The position numbers and the translations under genes are program-made. 38,566 nucleotides of DNA, taken from Candidatus Gorgonimonas eunicellae (GTDB lineage: Bacteria; Pseudomonadota; Gammaproteobacteria; Pseudomonadales; Endozoicomonadaceae). The notes beneath the pieces are model-generated. The model was not told the origin of the DNA, ran no database searches, and worked only from the letters and a program-made list of their open reading frames with translations. The stretch spans positions 1 through 38,566 of the forward strand of contig CAKMZJ010000012.1 in assembly GCA_929200395.1 (NCBI GenBank). Reading direction: 5' to 3'. The stretch's first letter is position 1. Each line of letters opens with the position of its first letter. This document shows positions 8,957-17,769 of the stretch, piece after piece.

Positions 8957-9270
8957 ATTGAACTCTTAGTATACAAAATGTTATTGAATAATACAGCTTA
9001 ACTCTAAAAACACGTCTTTTCAGAAAGTAAAAACCATATATATAACAGGTAACATACTCAATAATAAAATTTATAATTTAAGTATTTTCTGCTAATCGTG
9101 TCATTATAACATAAAAATTCATTTTTTAAGCAAAAACTATCTTTTAAATGGATATTCATATAAACTACTAAATATTATACTTTAAAAGGATTTTAATACA
9201 GATGAGTAGTAGTATAAATTTTTACTGCAATACAGTATTTTCACTTAGTTTTTCTTAAGGATGTTAATTT
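8957..9270. other. Divergent intergenic region between ndk and potA
   Basis: AT-rich 314-bp gap that must hold the promoters of ndk (minus) and potA (plus). A small hairpin (TACTG-CAATA-CAGTA, 9223-9237) lies upstream of potA, and an AAGGA ribosome site at about 9257 precedes its ATG. No tRNA, ORF or clear regulator site is visible. Confidence 0.6.
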
Positions 9271-10413
9271 ATGGCAATATCTACTGGAAACTTATCTGGC
9301 AAACCAGTTACAGAAGCTAGTAAACCAGAAAATAATATAGTACGTATAGCTGGGTTATCAAAATACTATAAAGATATTATTGCCGTTGATAGCGTAGATT
9401 TAAATATTAAGAAAGGAGAAATCTTCGCTCTATTAGGTAGTTCCGGATCAGGAAAATCAACATTACTACGGATGATAGCTGGTTTTGAACAAGCAACATC
9501 AGGAAGCATCTACCTAGATGGAGAAGAAATTTCAGAATTGCCTCCATACAAAAGGCCAATAAATATGATGTTTCAATCCTATGCGTTATTCCCCCACATG
9601 ACAGTTAAACAAAATATTGCCTTTGGTTTAAAACAAGATAAATTATCTAAAGATGCCATACAACAACGAGTAGAAGAAATGCTAAGATTAGTACATATGG
9701 AAAAATTTGCTAATCGTAAACCAGATCAATTGTCTGGAGGTCAAAAACAGCGCGTTGCTTTAGCACGTAGCTTAGCTAAAAGACCTAAACTACTATTACT
9801 TGATGAACCAATGGGTGCTTTAGATAAAAAATTACGAACTAAAATGCAATTAGAAGTAGTAGAAATAATTGAAGATATCGGTGTTACTTGTATTATGGTA
9901 ACTCATGATCAAGAAGAAGCAATGACAATGGCTGAACGCATTGGCATTATGGATAACGGCTGGATAGTACAACAAGGATCCCCTATAGATATTTATGAAA
10001 ATCCAAGCTGTAAGTTTAGTGCAGGATTTATCGGTTCAGTAAATATTTTTGACGGTGCCATTATCGAAGAACAACCAAGCCATGTGATTATAAAATCTTC
10101 AGCAATAGACACTCATATTTATATAAATCATGGTATAAATTCATCTCTAGAAAACAAAAATATTTCTGTAATTATACGCCCTGAAAAAATACAAATGAGC
10201 AGACAAAAAATAGATAGCAAATATAATACCAGTAAAGGTATAGTCGAAGATATCGCTTATCTAGGGGCACGTTCAGTTTACTATATAAAATTAAATTCTG
10301 GCTTTATTTTGCAAGCTAATATTACTAATGCAATACGAACTAGTGATAACCCAACATGGGGTGATACAGTATATATCTATTGGGATCCTCAAAATGCAGT
10401 TACTCTTAGTTGA
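9271..10413 (+). CDS. potA: Spermidine/putrescine ABC transporter ATPase PotA
   Basis: This 380-residue ABC ATPase is the energy-coupling subunit of a polyamine importer on the inner face of the membrane. Walker A is GSSGSGKST (about 56-64), the Q-loop follows in MMFQSYALFPHM, the signature is LSGGQKQRVALA (about 145), and Walker B is LLLLDEPMGALD with the H-loop in VTHDQEEAM. A C-terminal TOBE-like regulatory region (about 270-378) is present, as in PotA. potB follows at once. potC and potD are absent from the next positions, which is unusual for this operon. Confidence 0.9.
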   Translation: MAISTGNLSGKPVTEASKPENNIVRIAGLSKYYKDIIAVDSVDLNIKKGEIFALLGSSGSGKSTLLRMIAGFEQATSGSIYLDGEEISELPPYKRPINMMFQSYALFPHMTVKQNIAFGLKQDKLSKDAIQQRVEEMLRLVHMEKFANRKPDQLSGGQKQRVALARSLAKRPKLLLLDEPMGALDKKLRTKMQLEVVEIIEDIGVTCIMVTHDQEEAMTMAERIGIMDNGWIVQQGSPIDIYENPSCKFSAGFIGSVNIFDGAIIEEQPSHVIIKSSAIDTHIYINHGINSSLENKNISVIIRPEKIQMSRQKIDSKYNTSKGIVEDIAYLGARSVYYIKLNSGFILQANITNAIRTSDNPTWGDTVYIYWDPQNAVTLS

Positions 10414-10537
10414 TGAAACTAATACTGCTTTGCGTTATACTTGCATGATGTAACAACTAAAATTTCGTATCTTGCACCTAAACTCAAGTACTATTAAATT
10501 TAAACCATCGCTAGCACTTTTTTGCAAGAGATTATCA

Positions 10538-11464
10538 ATGAATCAAACCTATCATTTAATAAAAGATATTATTCATAAATTTGAAATAAAGAAAAAATTA
10601 AATATTCAAGATAAAAAATTAATTATAGCCATTCCTTATTTTTGGTTCACATTATTTTTTTTATTTCCTTTTTTTATAATATTACGTATAAGTTTTTCTG
10701 AAACTCAAATCGCTTCTCCCCCTTATACTAGTATTCTTGATTATAAAGATAAGATATTAACTATAATCCTTAGTGTCGAAAACTATCTTGAAATCTTTGC
10801 AGATGATTATTATTTACAAGCATTTTGGCAATCACTTAAAACTGCTTTCGGTGCAACTATCTTATGTTTACTAATAGGTTATCCAATGGCGTATCGTATG
10901 GTAACTACACCTAACAAGATACAAAAACTATTAATTATTCTAATTATGCTACCTTCGTGGATTTCATTTTTAATCAGAATTTACGCTTGGATGGGAATAT
11001 TAAAAAAAACAGGCATGATAAATAGTATTTTATTAAAATTTTCTCTTATTAGTGAACCATTAAATATACTAGGCACTCAGTTTGCTGTTTATTTAGGCTT
11101 AGTCTATGCTTACTTACCGTTTATGATTTTACCAATTTTTGTAAATTTAAGTAGGCACGATCCGTTAATTTACGAAGCTGCTAGCGATTTAGGGAGTAAG
11201 CCTTTCTCAACTTTTTGGCGTATAACTTTACCGCTCTCACAAACAGGAGTGATTTCTGGATGTTTGTTAGTATTTATTCCTTGTGTTGGTGAATATGTAA
11301 TACCTGAACTTTTAGGCGGGGGGAGTAATCCGATGATTGGCTCAGTTATATGGCAAGAATTTTTTAATAATAGAAATTGGCCTATCACATCGGCTATCTC
11401 TATTCTTATGTTAATAATTTTATTATTACCAATTATTATTTTTAATAAAAAAACTAGAATATAA
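10538..11464 (+). CDS. potB: Spermidine/putrescine ABC transporter permease PotB
   Basis: Inner-membrane permease with about six hydrophobic segments and the EAA-type loop YEAASDLGSKPFSTFWRITLPLS used to dock the ATPase. I place the start at the ATG at 10538 (MNQTYHLI; 308 residues) because a purine-rich AAGAG lies just upstream. A TTG at 10472 would add 22 residues with no clear ribosome site. It follows potA closely. The C-terminus (LLLPIIIFNKK) ends in a normal last membrane segment. The potC permease and potD binding-protein genes that usually follow are missing here, and a ThiF-like gene comes next. Confidence 0.88.
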   Translation: MNQTYHLIKDIIHKFEIKKKLNIQDKKLIIAIPYFWFTLFFLFPFFIILRISFSETQIASPPYTSILDYKDKILTIILSVENYLEIFADDYYLQAFWQSLKTAFGATILCLLIGYPMAYRMVTTPNKIQKLLIILIMLPSWISFLIRIYAWMGILKKTGMINSILLKFSLISEPLNILGTQFAVYLGLVYAYLPFMILPIFVNLSRHDPLIYEAASDLGSKPFSTFWRITLPLSQTGVISGCLLVFIPCVGEYVIPELLGGGSNPMIGSVIWQEFFNNRNWPITSAISILMLIILLLPIIIFNKKTRI

Positions 11465-11484
11465 TCTATTTTAAGGTGATTTTA

Positions 11485-12264
11485 ATGAATGATAACCAAT
11501 TAGAACGTTATTGCAGACAAATGATTGTATCTGGTTTTGATATAGAAGGACAAGAATTACTCTCCAATTCAACCGTATTAATTATTGGTATGGGTGGCCT
11601 TGGATGCCCTGCGGCACAATATTTAGCTAGTAGTGGCGTAGGTAAATTAATTTTAGCTGATTATGATACGATAGAGTTAAGCAATTTACCAAGACAAATA
11701 TTGTATACAGAAAACGATATAAATAAAAATAAAGCTGAGGTTGCAAAACAACGGTTGTTATTATCTAATCCTAATATACAAATAAAAACTATAACTCAAA
11801 AATTAGATAAAAAATCGTTACAACCTTATATTGCTAAAGCTGATATTGTGCTTGACTGTACCGATTCATTTGATAGCAGATTTGCAGCTAATCAAAGTTG
11901 CTTATTAGCAAAAACACCCTTAGTATTTGGAGCTGCTATTAGAATGCAAGGACAAATAGCTGTATTTGATTTCCGTTACGAAGAATCTTCTTGCTTAGGA
12001 TGTTTGTATGATAAAAATTCTTGTAGTGAAGATTCTTGTTTGTATTCTGGAATAATTGGACCAATAACAGGGGTTATTGGTAGTATGATGGCTTTAGCAG
12101 CAATACAATTAATTGTAGGAAATTACAATCTACAAGCCTTTAATAGTAAATTGCTATTATTTGATGCTAAAAATTGGAGTTGGAATAAAGTAGCTCTAAC
12201 AAAAAATCAACACTGTAATGAATGTAGTGGTATAGTTCATAATTTAGAAAAGACTACAAGTTGA
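11485..12264 (+). CDS. ThiF/MoeB/HesA-type E1-like adenylyltransferase
   Basis: This E1-like enzyme adenylates the C-terminal glycine of a small ubiquitin-like sulfur carrier (ThiS or MoaD type). The nucleotide motif GMGGLGCPAAQYLASSGVG follows a short N-terminus. DCTDSFDSR and a zinc site of two CxxC pairs (CLGC near 173, CNEC near 247, numbered from the upstream GTG) are present. A Cys before YSGIIGPITGVIGS sits where ThiF has its catalytic Cys. The start at 11485 is preferred because AAGGTG lies six bases upstream; a GTG at 11476 would add three residues. No ThiS, MoaD, ThiG or MoaE gene is adjacent, so thiamine versus molybdopterin cannot be decided. Confidence 0.85.
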   Translation: MNDNQLERYCRQMIVSGFDIEGQELLSNSTVLIIGMGGLGCPAAQYLASSGVGKLILADYDTIELSNLPRQILYTENDINKNKAEVAKQRLLLSNPNIQIKTITQKLDKKSLQPYIAKADIVLDCTDSFDSRFAANQSCLLAKTPLVFGAAIRMQGQIAVFDFRYEESSCLGCLYDKNSCSEDSCLYSGIIGPITGVIGSMMALAAIQLIVGNYNLQAFNSKLLLFDAKNWSWNKVALTKNQHCNECSGIVHNLEKTTS

Positions 12265-12278
12265 TTTTTATAAAAAAC

Positions 12279-12304
12279 CTCCCTAAATTTCAGAAAACAG
12301 GGAG
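12279..12304 (-). terminator. Intrinsic terminator between convergent genes
   Basis: A 6-bp stem CTCCCT/AGGGAG with a 14-base loop; read on the minus strand it is followed by GGTTTTTTAT, a good T-tract for the small minus-strand gene ending at 12341. The A-rich other flank could let it act weakly for the ThiF-like gene too. Confidence 0.7.
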
Positions 12305-12340
12305 ATCTTAGCGTTATATTTATAAATAAAATGTACTATT

Positions 12341-12691
12341 TTAATAATTAATAATATAGACTGGTTTATTTATTATTAAACTAAAATTAGCTACTTTAAA
12401 TTTAAAGTAATTATTTTCTATATGTGGTTTTAATTGTTTAATTGCATCTAATAAATTATTAAATTTAGTATCTAAAAAACTAATTGCTGTTTCTACTGTA
12501 GAAATTATTCTTTTAAATATACTAACGATTTTAGTAGCAAATGTAATTAAATTACTTGTTTGTTTATTAACAGGAACTGTAGTTACTTCAGAGTTATTAG
12601 CTAAAGTAGTTTTTGGGTAAGTGATATTTTCTCCGATAGAGTCTACTGAAGATCTATTAGATAAATTGTAATCATTAGTACTAGCTTCCAT
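12341..12691 (-). CDS. Small unrecognised protein in the USP-like gene cluster
   Basis: I do not recognise this 116-residue protein. The N-terminal 45 residues are polar and Ser/Thr/Asn-rich. Residues about 46-90 form a likely amphipathic helix or coiled coil with LITFATKIVSIFKRIIS and FLDTKFNNLLDAIKQL. A mostly beta C-terminal tail follows (FKVANFSLIINKPVYIINY). A strong AGGAGG ribosome site sits five bases before the ATG. The gene overlaps the upstream small gene by 11 bp, so they are probably translationally coupled. An effector or effector-accessory role is only inferred from the neighbouring deubiquitinase-like gene. Confidence 0.6.
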   Translation of the reverse strand: MEASTNDYNLSNRSSVDSIGENITYPKTTLANNSEVTTVPVNKQTSNLITFATKIVSIFKRIISTVETAISFLDTKFNNLLDAIKQLKPHIENNYFKFKVANFSLIINKPVYIINY

Positions 12692-13049
12692 TATAACCTC
12701 CTATTATTAAATAATAAATAGCATACATTGTTATCGTTATTAGCATTCTTGCTAAAATAATTTTAAATTCTTTTGAATGAATACAATAGTTAAATATTTT
12801 TTTTATAGTGCACAGAACTTTATTAAGTTGATTACTAATAAATGTAGTGCATTTAGTAAAAATATTATCTAACTTCATTATTGTCCTGTTATATATTTTT
12901 TTGGTTTTATAAACAAGTGAAGTTAGTCTTTGTGTTATTTTATTATAAATTATAGCTGTTTTGTTACTGTTTTTATCTTGATGCTTTATACCCATTGATA
13001 AACTACAACTAGATAATAATGACTTAGAACTAGCAAAATCTGTATTCAT
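12681..13049 (-). CDS. Small unrecognised protein with C-terminal membrane segment
   Basis: A 122-residue protein that I do not recognise. It has a polar Ser-rich N-terminus, a basic helical middle (about 40-90) with several Lys and Cys residues, and one hydrophobic C-terminal segment (about 98-117, IILARMLITITMYAIYYLII). This is a tail-anchored layout. The helical middle loosely resembles that of the next gene (KIYNRTIMKLDN and KIVSIFKRIIS patterns), so the two may be distant paralogues. It lies 129 bp after the USP-like gene on the same strand. If it is exported, the tail could insert into a host membrane, but that is speculative. Confidence 0.6.
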   Translation of the reverse strand: MNTDFASSKSLLSSCSLSMGIKHQDKNSNKTAIIYNKITQRLTSLVYKTKKIYNRTIMKLDNIFTKCTTFISNQLNKVLCTIKKIFNYCIHSKEFKIILARMLITITMYAIYYLIIGGYNGS

Positions 13050-13178
13050 AATTACATCCTTATATTTAACACTTATTTAAATAGAGTATATTTTTTATGA
13101 ATAGTTCATTTTTTAGCGTTTTATTTTTTAAATTATTTTAAAATTTTATTTTTTACTACGCTCTAAAAGCATGCATAT

Positions 13179-14495
13179 TCAAACAGAAGACGTATATAAT
13201 ACAGAATAAGGAGTAAACTTATTTTGATGAAAAAAACTTTTAACTTGTCGCTTCAAGTTATAATTTGTTTGTGCTACTAAATTATTATCGCAATCTAAAA
13301 AATAAACACAATCATCATTATGTACTATGGCTCTATTATCCTCTATTGTTATACATATATAATGAGTTGCCTCTTCATAACCACTAAAACAAATTATTGC
13401 TTTAATTTTAACGGGAAATGCATATTGTTTACGAATCTTATTTGTATCGTAAATACTTATAAAATCATTTGGGAAATTATCAGATAAAACTATATTTGTT
13501 ATCTTGTTATGAGCATCCATTAAACTAAATTTATCTATACCTAACAGACTAAAATACACTATAAAACTATCTAAATTAGCTAAATCTGCCTCGACATTTT
13601 CAAACCTACCTCCCCGCATAGGAATATCTTTAGGACTTGTTACGCTAATACCTTGTTCTAATAGTTCCTTTTTACTCCAATAGTAAGTATTATAATCACT
13701 AATACCAAGAAATTCTATATAATTACTTATAGAATTAATACGTTGATCTGGTGGAAGCTTAATAATTAACGTAGGACTTTCAGACGCTTGACGTGTAATA
13801 TTTTTACGACCTTCTTTAAGTTTGCATATAGCATCTATATAAGTGCAACATTTAAGATTATGCGCAGGGTTATCGAGACAAAGAATTGTTCTCATTGCTA
13901 TAAGAAATAAGTTACTATCTTGACGCACATTAGGGTTTTTTAATAAAAAGTAATCTCTTAATCCATCACTTTCAATGCTTCCTTCTTTTGCAAATTGTGT
14001 AAATCTAGATATTAAACTATTCTTTACTGTATTTAAACGCTTTTCTACAATGTTTCTATTTTCACCATTAAAATTATTATAGATTGTCCATAAATAAATA
14101 AAAGAACTACGTATTTTGTTAATAGTTTCATGAGGGTTTTTACTTGAAATCACACGAAGCAATAAAATATCTTCTATATCTAGCATAGATAATAACAGTT
14201 TGATTGATGAATTAAGCCAGCAAAACAAGCCCTCATTTTTTAAACCTAATGGTCTAATGCAAATAGTTGGATTTAATGCACGCGTTCTTTTAAATTCTTT
14301 TTTTTTTGATAGAAAAACTTTTTGATTATTATAATCGATATAAGTATTTTCTTTCTGTGGGGCTCGAGTTATACCGCCTGTACCTTTTGTAGAAGATGTA
14401 CGACTGGTACGATAATTATCTAAATTTGGATAAAGATTATTGTTTCCAGAAAAAGGTAAAGTTGCATTATGTGGAAGTTTATTCATTATATACAT
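13179..14495 (-). CDS. USP-type (C19) ubiquitin hydrolase-like protein
   Basis: A 438-residue eukaryote-like cysteine peptidase of the ubiquitin-specific protease family, expected to remove ubiquitin from host proteins. The Cys box is GLKNEGLFCWLNSS with Cys92 and Asn87, close to the GLKNQGATCYMNS of human USP7. The QQD-type segment RQDSNLFLIAM lies at 191-201. PTLIIKLPPD (241-250) matches the LxxxLKR region. The His box has THYICITIEDNRAIVHNDD, with His378 and Asp394 or Asp395. All three catalytic positions are present. No zinc finger is evident, giving a compact enzyme. The first 70 residues are low complexity with a basic patch (KKKEFKR). No signal peptide is seen. Two small genes follow on the same strand. 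Confidence 0.85.
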   Translation of the reverse strand: MYIMNKLPHNATLPFSGNNNLYPNLDNYRTSRTSSTKGTGGITRAPQKENTYIDYNNQKVFLSKKKEFKRTRALNPTICIRPLGLKNEGLFCWLNSSIKLLLSMLDIEDILLLRVISSKNPHETINKIRSSFIYLWTIYNNFNGENRNIVEKRLNTVKNSLISRFTQFAKEGSIESDGLRDYFLLKNPNVRQDSNLFLIAMRTILCLDNPAHNLKCCTYIDAICKLKEGRKNITRQASESPTLIIKLPPDQRINSISNYIEFLGISDYNTYYWSKKELLEQGISVTSPKDIPMRGGRFENVEADLANLDSFIVYFSLLGIDKFSLMDAHNKITNIVLSDNFPNDFISIYDTNKIRKQYAFPVKIKAIICFSGYEEATHYICITIEDNRAIVHNDDCVYFLDCDNNLVAQTNYNLKRQVKSFFHQNKFTPYSVLYTSSV

Positions 14496-14802
14496 TACGC
14501 TCTATAGCTTTATTTTATATTATTTTTATCTAAGATGTTCTTTGTATAGCTGCATACATACCCTAACATCAAATAAGATATTATAAAGTTGTAACAACTA
14601 AGCTACAATACATGGAAAAACAAATAACTAGAATCTTCTATTTAAGATGTTTTGCGTATTAAGCAAGACTACCACTAGTAAATTTAGTATCACTAAGTTA
14701 AAAAGTAGTAATAGTACTTAAAAGCTAAAAATCATAGGGCAAATAAATCAAACAGATTTAATGCAAAATGTAGCCTAAAAATAGGCTACATTTCAAGATG
14801 TG
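14496..14802. other. Intergenic region between the USP-like gene and lon
   Basis: A 307-bp AT-rich gap containing the lon terminator at its right end and presumably the promoter for the USP-like gene at its left. I see no ORF, tRNA or other repeat in it. Confidence 0.55.
14766..14793 (-). terminator. lon terminator hairpin
   Basis: Perfect 11-bp inverted repeat (AAATGTAGCCT / AGGCTACATTT) with a 6-base loop, ten bases past the lon stop on the minus strand. A TTTTGCATT tract follows. Reads as an intrinsic terminator. Confidence 0.75.
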
Positions 14803-17445
14803 TTATTTTTTACCGGTAGATTTCACACTAGTTTTAGTTGTAGTTTTTTTAGATAATATTTTCTTTGCTTCTGATTTTGACTTAGCTTTTGTAGTAGCTT
14901 TAGTCTTAGCTTTACCTTTAGATGAGGCAACTTTAGAAGCAACCGTCTTCTTTTTAGTTTTAGCTACCAACTTTTTATTGCTAACTCTTTTTTTAGTAGC
15001 AGTCTTAGAATTTGCTGCATCTTTAGCAGAAAAGCAAATATCAAAAACATCTTGGTAAGTTTCAGCAAAATTAATATTAATATTTTTTCTTATATAGTCT
15101 GGAAGCTCATTGAAATCTCGTTCATTAGCTTTAGGTATAATAAGATTAAATATTGATTGCCTTCTTGCAGCAATAACTTTTTCGCGAATACCGCCTACCG
15201 CTAGTACCTTTCCAGTTAAAGTTAACTCACCAGTCATAGCCATGCCAGCGCCTAAATTTTTACGCATAATAAGAGAAATTAAAGCGGTAGCCATAGTTAT
15301 ACCAGCACTTGGACCATCTTTAGGAGTCGCACCTTCGGGAACATGCAAATGAATAAAAGAATTATCAAAAAATTCTTTATCTATGCCTTTTCTGACAACA
15401 TATTCATTTACAAAACTAAATGCTATTTCAGCAGACTCTTTCATTACACTACCAAGTTTACCAGTTAGCTTAAAACCACTTTTTTTACTATGAACTAAAC
15501 TAGCTTCTACTGGTAATGTTGCGCCACCCATAGATGTCCATGCTAAACCAGTAACTACACCAGCACCGGATAAAGTTTCATCTTTACGAAATATCGGTGC
15601 GCCTAAATATTCTTCTAAATTTTTATTAGTTATAGCAATTGGTTGCTTAGTCTTATTGATAAACTTAACAACAGATTTTCTAATTATTTTTTGTAGTACT
15701 TTTTCTAAATTCCTAACTCCTGCTTCACGAGCATAGCCTTCTATAATATGCTTGATAACACTATCGCTTAGTTTGATTTGCTTTTTTAGTACTCCAGTTT
15801 TTTTCAGATTTTTAGGCCAAATATGTTTTTTAGCAATTGCTAATTTTTCTTCCATTATGTAGCCAGATAATCTGATAACATCCATGCGATCGAACAATGG
15901 CAACGGGATTGAATCAAGCTGATTAGCAGTACATATAAATAACACGTTAGATAAATCTATACGCATATCAAGGTAATGATCTAAAAACTCATTATTTTGC
16001 TCAGGGTCTAAAGCTTCTAGTAATGCAGACGCTGGGTTGCCTCGGTATGAGTCGCCTATTTTATCAATTTCATCTAGCATGATGACAGGATTCATTACTT
16101 CTACATCTTTCAATGCTTGTACTAATTTTCCTGGCAATGCCCCTATGTATGTTCTTCTGTGCCCTTTTATTTCTGCTTCATCTCCCATACCACCAACACT
16201 AAAACGATAAAACTTACGTCCTAAAGATTTTGCAATGGATTTTCCCACAGATGTTTTTCCGACTCCAGGAGGCCCTAATAGTAGTAAAATTGAACCTGTG
16301 ATTTTTTTCGAGTAAGAACCTACTGCTAAGAATTCAATTATTCTATCTTTTACATCTGCTAGCCCGTGATGATCTTTGTCTAATACAGTACGTGCATTTT
16401 TTATATCAAGATTATCTTTAGAAAGCTTACCCCAACATACCGATGTTGCCCAATCAAGGTAGTTTCTAGAAATAGCATATTCAGGAGATCCAGTTTCTAA
16501 AATAGATAATTTATTGATTTCATCATCAATTTTTTTAAGGATATTTTCTGGGACATCAAGTTTCTCTATTCTGCCTTTAAAAATTTCAATATCTGCAGTG
16601 CGGTCATCTTTAGAAATACCTAATTCTTTTTGAATTACTTTTAGTTGTTCTTTTAAAAAGAAATCCCGTTGATGTACGTTAATTTTTCTATTAACTTCGG
16701 CATTTATTTCATTTTGTAATCTGGCTACTTCTTGTTCTTTACGTATGAGAACTAATACTTTCTCCATTCGGCGCTTTATGGATATAGTTTCCATAACTTC
16801 TTGCAATTCTTTACCACTGGCTGTAGTAATTGCTGCTGCAAAATCTGCTAAAGAAGAAGGATCGCGAGGACTAAAACGATTTAAATAATTTTTTAATTCT
16901 TCACTATAAAGTGGATTAAATGGTAATAGCTCTTTTATCGCTTGGACTAGTGCTAAGGAATAGGCTTTTATTTCATCAGTATTTTCATCGCTAGGCACTA
17001 TATACTCTACTTCTACTAAAAAAGGAGAGCGTTTTCTTAGCCATTTTTTTATTTTAAATCGTTGAATTCCTAAAGCAATAAATTGCACTTGGTCGTTATC
17101 GTCTGATACAATGTTATGTATTTTGACTACACAGCCTATTTTAGGAAAATCATCAACTGATAAATCCTCCCTAGGAGCACTATTTACAAAAATCAAACCC
17201 ACAGCTTTATGCTTGTTTTTTTGTACTCTATCTAAGGTTTCGCCCCATTCGTCTTTATTAAACACTAATGGTTGTAATTGTGCTGGAAAAAATGGTCTAT
17301 TTCTAATCGGCACTAAATATAACTGTTCTGGCAAAGATCCTATAGCAAGGGTAAGCTCATCTTTCGCCTCATTTTTTAGATTCTGATCTTGAGCATCTTC
17401 TTTGTTTGAGACTTCTTCTCTTAATTTTGAGTCTTTTGCTTTCAT
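14803..17445 (-). CDS. lon: ATP-dependent protease Lon with lysine-rich tail
   Basis: This 880-residue cytoplasmic AAA+ protease degrades damaged and regulatory proteins. It has the N-terminal LON substrate domain (PIRNRPFFPAQLQP), Walker A GPPGVGKTSVGKS (about 387) and Walker B VIMLDEIDKIG. The proteolytic Ser lies in PKDGPSAG (about 711) and the Lys in VGGIREKVIAA (about 754). Typical Lon is about 780-810 residues. Here the last 71 residues (810-880) form an extra tail with 25 lysines, rich in Ala, Ser and Thr, like a histone H1 tail. That tail might bind DNA or polyphosphate, an inference. The gene stands alone with its own terminator. Confidence 0.95.
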   Translation of the reverse strand: MKAKDSKLREEVSNKEDAQDQNLKNEAKDELTLAIGSLPEQLYLVPIRNRPFFPAQLQPLVFNKDEWGETLDRVQKNKHKAVGLIFVNSAPREDLSVDDFPKIGCVVKIHNIVSDDNDQVQFIALGIQRFKIKKWLRKRSPFLVEVEYIVPSDENTDEIKAYSLALVQAIKELLPFNPLYSEELKNYLNRFSPRDPSSLADFAAAITTASGKELQEVMETISIKRRMEKVLVLIRKEQEVARLQNEINAEVNRKINVHQRDFFLKEQLKVIQKELGISKDDRTADIEIFKGRIEKLDVPENILKKIDDEINKLSILETGSPEYAISRNYLDWATSVCWGKLSKDNLDIKNARTVLDKDHHGLADVKDRIIEFLAVGSYSKKITGSILLLLGPPGVGKTSVGKSIAKSLGRKFYRFSVGGMGDEAEIKGHRRTYIGALPGKLVQALKDVEVMNPVIMLDEIDKIGDSYRGNPASALLEALDPEQNNEFLDHYLDMRIDLSNVLFICTANQLDSIPLPLFDRMDVIRLSGYIMEEKLAIAKKHIWPKNLKKTGVLKKQIKLSDSVIKHIIEGYAREAGVRNLEKVLQKIIRKSVVKFINKTKQPIAITNKNLEEYLGAPIFRKDETLSGAGVVTGLAWTSMGGATLPVEASLVHSKKSGFKLTGKLGSVMKESAEIAFSFVNEYVVRKGIDKEFFDNSFIHLHVPEGATPKDGPSAGITMATALISLIMRKNLGAGMAMTGELTLTGKVLAVGGIREKVIAARRQSIFNLIIPKANERDFNELPDYIRKNININFAETYQDVFDICFSAKDAANSKTATKKRVSNKKLVAKTKKKTVASKVASSKGKAKTKATTKAKSKSEAKKILSKKTTTKTSVKSTGKK

Positions 17446-17769
17446 AGCGTCCTATTACATCAGTAGATTTTAAGAAGAATATTTACCTTCTAAATATTAA
17501 AACAAGCTAACATTATAAATTATATTTTATTAACCTGCATCTGTTTATACTAAATTATAACACACACTTTTTAATTAGCGTATAATAATTTTACTTACAT
17601 CCTTATACATCTTATACCCCCTCAAGTAGAAGGTGTATAAACACAGCTAAATGAATCTATTTATATAAATATACCCCGAAAAGCTTAATTATTTATAATA
17701 TAAATGCTATTATACTAGCATTTTGCTACAATTTAAATATTTTTCTATAATTATTCTATTTTTCATATA
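17446..17769. other. Intergenic region upstream of lon
   Basis: A 324-bp AT-rich gap. It should hold the lon promoter; a TATAAT on the minus strand at 17554-17559 is a possible -10 box, but no good -35 or heat-shock (sigma-32) consensus is visible. It also contains the palindromic repeat at 17612-17640. Confidence 0.5.
17612..17640. repeat. Short palindromic repeat, copy A
   Basis: Imperfect 12-bp stem (TTATACCCCCTC / GAAGGTGTATAA, two mismatches) around an AAGTA loop. The same design, in the opposite orientation and with the same loop, is at 19731-19757, so the two copies flank pilB. No T-tract follows. Confidence 0.6.

Noticed and set aside
17446..17769. Sigma-32 heat-shock promoter for lon
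   Set aside because: No CTTGAAA-type -35 with a CCCCAT-type -10 is visible upstream of lon.
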